Shown in pieces: positions 61,950 to 64,000 of a DNA stretch of 64,000 nucleotides. The stretch lies in assembly GCA_036961355.1 (NCBI GenBank), contig JBALVL010000003.1, positions 1-64,000 on the forward strand, read 5' to 3'. Source of the stretch: Motiliproteus sp036961355 (GTDB taxonomy: Bacteria; Pseudomonadota; Gammaproteobacteria; Pseudomonadales; Balneatricaceae). The first letter of the stretch is position 1, and each line of letters starts with the position of its first letter. The notes beneath the pieces were generated by a model that saw only the letters and a list, made by a program, of their open reading frames with translations, made no database searches and was not told where the DNA came from. A program made the position numbers and the translations under genes.

Positions 61950-62990
61950 TCAACGCGGTGATCGCACCTCATCAAGAACCGCCAAGCTACTTTGGGCGCG
62001 CATCACTAAGGCGTAGCTGATCTTATCAAAGGTCTTAAACACCATAACCAGACCCGCGCGTTCGGAAGGCAGTTCAAGTTGCTCCTTGGTTACCGGATCA
62101 ACTATCACCTCACCTTTCTTGTAGACATAAAAGACGTTACCAACTTTCAACCCTTCGCGCAGACCGCGGTTAATCGCAACCACATCAAACTGGCCAATCT
62201 TGTCGACACCACGCAGTACCGACATAATTTGTCCCTTCACCGGCTCATCGGTGGCCGACGGGTAGAACACCGACTCAATCTTACCTTCAGGGGTTGGCAA
62301 CACCCGATCCAGTACCCGAACCTCTTGTGAGGTCTTCTTCAGCTTTAGAGTCAAGATCTCGTCGTTGGTCGCCAGCAGGTAGCCACTACCGATACTCTGT
62401 GATTCAAAGCCCAGCTCTTCACCGGTTTCGGGGTCGACATAACTGCGCGATGGGCGGTAGATACCAAAGAACTGCTGCCCTGCTGCTTCGTCGAGCAATT
62501 TGCCACGAGCGTAAACCCGATCACCGGCACCGGAGACGATCCGTTCGTTGACCCCTGCGACAACGTAAGGCGCCTGTTCCAACGCCTCTTTATCCATGAT
62601 CAGGTTATCGGACAGGAAGCTTTTAATATCCTGCAGCGGAATGGCCGGGATCGCTTGCGCTAGCGGCTTACGACGGATTTCAGGCGACAGTTTGCGAGGT
62701 CCCCGCTTGAGTCGCAGCTGCGGCTGACCATTGACGTACACCAGATAGATGGTATCGCCGGGGTAGATCAGATGGGGGTTATCGATCTGTGGATTAACAC
62801 TCCAGACCTTGGGCCAGAGCCAGGGGCTCTTTAGAAACTTCTCCGTGATATCCCACAGGGTATCGCCTTTGACTACCAGATACTGATCTGGATGATCTTC
62901 AGCTAATTCGATCACGTCCGCCCGGACGCTGGTGATACTAAGTGAGCCAACCAACAGAGTTGCAGCGATAGCAAACAACAGCTTTCTCAT
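61950..62990 (-). CDS. Exported LysM-domain protein
   Basis: From the ATG at 62990 the protein has 346 residues: signal peptide MRKLLFAIAATLLVGSLSIT (cleaved near VRA-DVI), one LysM peptidoglycan-binding domain (about 30-85; YLVVKGDTLWDITEKFL...IYPGDTIYL) and a C-terminal part of about 250 residues rich in beta strand, as in the LysM protein next to dprA in Pseudomonas. The frame continues 34 codons upstream across degenerate repeats and is not used. Function unknown, probably cell-wall related. Confidence 0.9.
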   Translation of the reverse strand: MRKLLFAIAATLLVGSLSITSVRADVIELAEDHPDQYLVVKGDTLWDITEKFLKSPWLWPKVWSVNPQIDNPHLIYPGDTIYLVYVNGQPQLRLKRGPRKLSPEIRRKPLAQAIPAIPLQDIKSFLSDNLIMDKEALEQAPYVVAGVNERIVSGAGDRVYARGKLLDEAAGQQFFGIYRPSRSYVDPETGEELGFESQSIGSGYLLATNDEILTLKLKKTSQEVRVLDRVLPTPEGKIESVFYPSATDEPVKGQIMSVLRGVDKIGQFDVVAINRGLREGLKVGNVFYVYKKGEVIVDPVTKEQLELPSERAGLVMVFKTFDKISYALVMRAQSSLAVLDEVRSPR

Positions 62991-63292
62991 GGTAAATCCC
63001 TTTTTGCATATGCAGGCGTTATAAATTGTCTGATTCAAACAACCGTCTGTTCTAAACAACATCCAATTTAAATAATTGTCTGTACCAAACAACTATCTAT
63101 CTATTGCAGATAACGATCTATTACTAACAACGTTAGCTATCGGCCGAAATTGAACCGACTACAGGCCGCTAACCGCCTGTATAACCCCGTATTCTTGCTA
63201 TGGAATGTGCAGAAGTAAACAGTATAATAGCCATTACGCCTTAAACGGCCCCCATTCGCATGCTTTATTAGCTACTAACCTGTTGTTTTATT
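62991..63292. other. 302-base divergent gap between the LysM gene and def
   Basis: No gene is seen. The half near the LysM gene is filled by a degenerate repeat array (63026-63131). The other half should hold the def promoter; I see no clear -35/-10 pair. Confidence 0.5.
63026..63131. repeat. Array of about six degenerate 15-21 base repeats
   Basis: Units such as TTGTCTGATTCAAACAAC (63026), CGTCTGTTCTAAACAAC (63044), TTGTCTGTACCAAACAAC (63076) and GATCTATTACTAACAAC (63115) repeat with loose spacing. Units at 63061 and 63094 are more diverged. Most end in AACAAC. The array starts 36 bases upstream of the LysM protein start. Confidence 0.6.
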
Positions 63293-63805
63293 ATGCCTTT
63301 ATTAAACATTCTTGAGTTCCCTGATCCCCGTCTTCGTACCAAGGCAAAACCGGTCTGTGACTTTAATGACCGTCTGCAGCAGTTAATCGACGATATGTTT
63401 GAAACTATGTACGAGGCCCCCGGGATCGGATTGGCAGCCAGCCAGGTCAATGTCCACCAACAATTGGTGGTGATCGATATCAGCGACGATCGCAGCGAAC
63501 CTCTCGTGTTGATCAACCCATCATTTGAAGTACTCGACGGTGAGATGGAGCAATCACAAGAGGGTTGCCTGTCGGTACCCGACTATTACGGAGATGTTGA
63601 ACGCTCCAACCATATCCTACTCAAAGCGCTCGATCGCAACGGTGAAGCGTTCGAACTCGAAGCCACTGAGTTACTGGCCGTCTGTATCCAGCACGAGCTG
63701 GACCACCTGCAGGGTAAATTATTTGTCGATTATATATCACCGCTCAAGCGCAACAGAATCCGTTCCAAGCTGGAAAAGAAACACCGCCAGCAACAGCAGG
63801 GCTGA
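63293..63805 (+). CDS. def: Peptide deformylase Def
   Basis: Def removes the formyl group from new proteins. The 170-residue metalloenzyme has motif 1 GIGLAASQV, motif 2 EGCLSVP (metal-binding cysteine) and motif 3 HELDH (two histidines and the catalytic glutamate). fmt follows 82 bases on, the usual pairing. The frame begins with ATG at 63293. Confidence 0.97.
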   Translation: MPLLNILEFPDPRLRTKAKPVCDFNDRLQQLIDDMFETMYEAPGIGLAASQVNVHQQLVVIDISDDRSEPLVLINPSFEVLDGEMEQSQEGCLSVPDYYGDVERSNHILLKALDRNGEAFELEATELLAVCIQHELDHLQGKLFVDYISPLKRNRIRSKLEKKHRQQQQG

Positions 63806-63887
63806 TCGCGCTTCGGCGCTATCCCCGTATTAATCTTCACCCGTTCAGAACCCGGCTGTCGGGCCTGAGCAGAGATAAGGCCCCACC

Positions 63888-64000
63888 ATGCCCCAGCCGC
63901 TGCGTATCGTATTTGCCGGTACCCCCCAGTTTGCCGCCGCCAGTCTCGAAGCCCTGATCAATAGCCGCCATCAGGTGGTTTCCGTCTATACCCAACCGGA
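63888..64000 (+). CDS. fmt: Methionyl-tRNA formyltransferase Fmt (5' end only)
   Basis: The window ends inside this gene. The first 37 codons, from ATG 63888, read PLRIVFAGTPQFAAASLEAL and HQVVSVYTQP, the N-terminal folate-binding Rossmann opening of Fmt. It formylates initiator Met-tRNA and is the functional partner of def, just upstream. Confidence 0.93.
   Translation, partial: MPQPLRIVFAGTPQFAAASLEALINSRHQVVSVYTQP

Noticed and set aside
62991..63092. 34-codon N-terminal extension of the LysM protein
   Set aside because: A clear signal peptide starts at 62990; the upstream codons come from the degenerate repeat array.

Overview
This window is a piece of a gammaproteobacterial chromosome. 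Gene content and order are closest to what is known for Pseudomonas and its marine relatives (Pseudomonadales/Oceanospirillales). Several blocks match conserved Pseudomonas neighbourhoods: ubiE-ubiB-hisI-hisE-tatABC; dsbA next to a diguanylate cyclase; cyaY / lptM-lysA-dapF-DUF484-xerC-HAD; hemW-rdgB-DUF4426-metW-metX-yggT-proC-yggS / pilT-pilU; pyrC'-pyrB-pyrR-ruvX-algH ... tonB-gshB; metK / tktA-epd-pgk-fba; and aroE-hemF-tsaC-dprA-lysM / def-fmt. I see no phage, insertion sequence, CRISPR array, tRNA or rRNA gene inside the window. The placement is from synteny and protein similarity by eye; no search was run.

Layout. 1-35: a strong rRNA/tRNA-style promoter pointing out of the window to the left. 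77-4915: one leftward run for ubiquinone synthesis, two histidine steps and Tat export. 5045-9074: a DgcP-like diguanylate cyclase behind dsbA, then a GGDEF-EAL gene broken by two frameshifts. 9252-15400: a TauE/SafE transporter, frataxin, and the lysine/DAP and XerC operon. 15471-25939: leftward housekeeping genes (MltF, LysE-type exporter, a periplasmic binding protein, HemW, RdgB, MetW/MetX, YggT, ProC, YggS). 26013-28294: the twitching ATPases PilT and PilU. 28396-36302: pyrimidine genes, RuvX, AlgH, then an inserted pair (CheY-like regulator and a DUF5610 protein), a TonB-like protein and GshB. 36521-38436: RsmE and MetK. 38930-44494: transketolase, Epd, Pgk and Fba. 44670-52584: mixed accessory genes (alpha/beta hydrolase, flavodoxin-like protein, membrane diguanylate cyclase, SerA, LysR/MFS pair, SpoIIAA-like protein). 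52664-57326: a Lon-family protease and an Lnt-like acyltransferase whose reading frame runs into a type IV prepilin. 57439-64000: AroE, HemF, TsaC, PurE, DprA, a LysM protein, Def and the start of Fmt.

The most unusual locus is the Lnt-like/prepilin open frame at 55455-57326. Its pilin part appears to end early at a TGA, with the rest of the pilin recoverable in another frame downstream. Other points of note are the broken GGDEF-EAL gene, a dihydroorotase-like protein without its zinc-binding HxH motif, no ubiJ between ubiE and ubiB, a dyad over the likely tktA promoter, and a recurring pattern of short intergenic tandem duplications.
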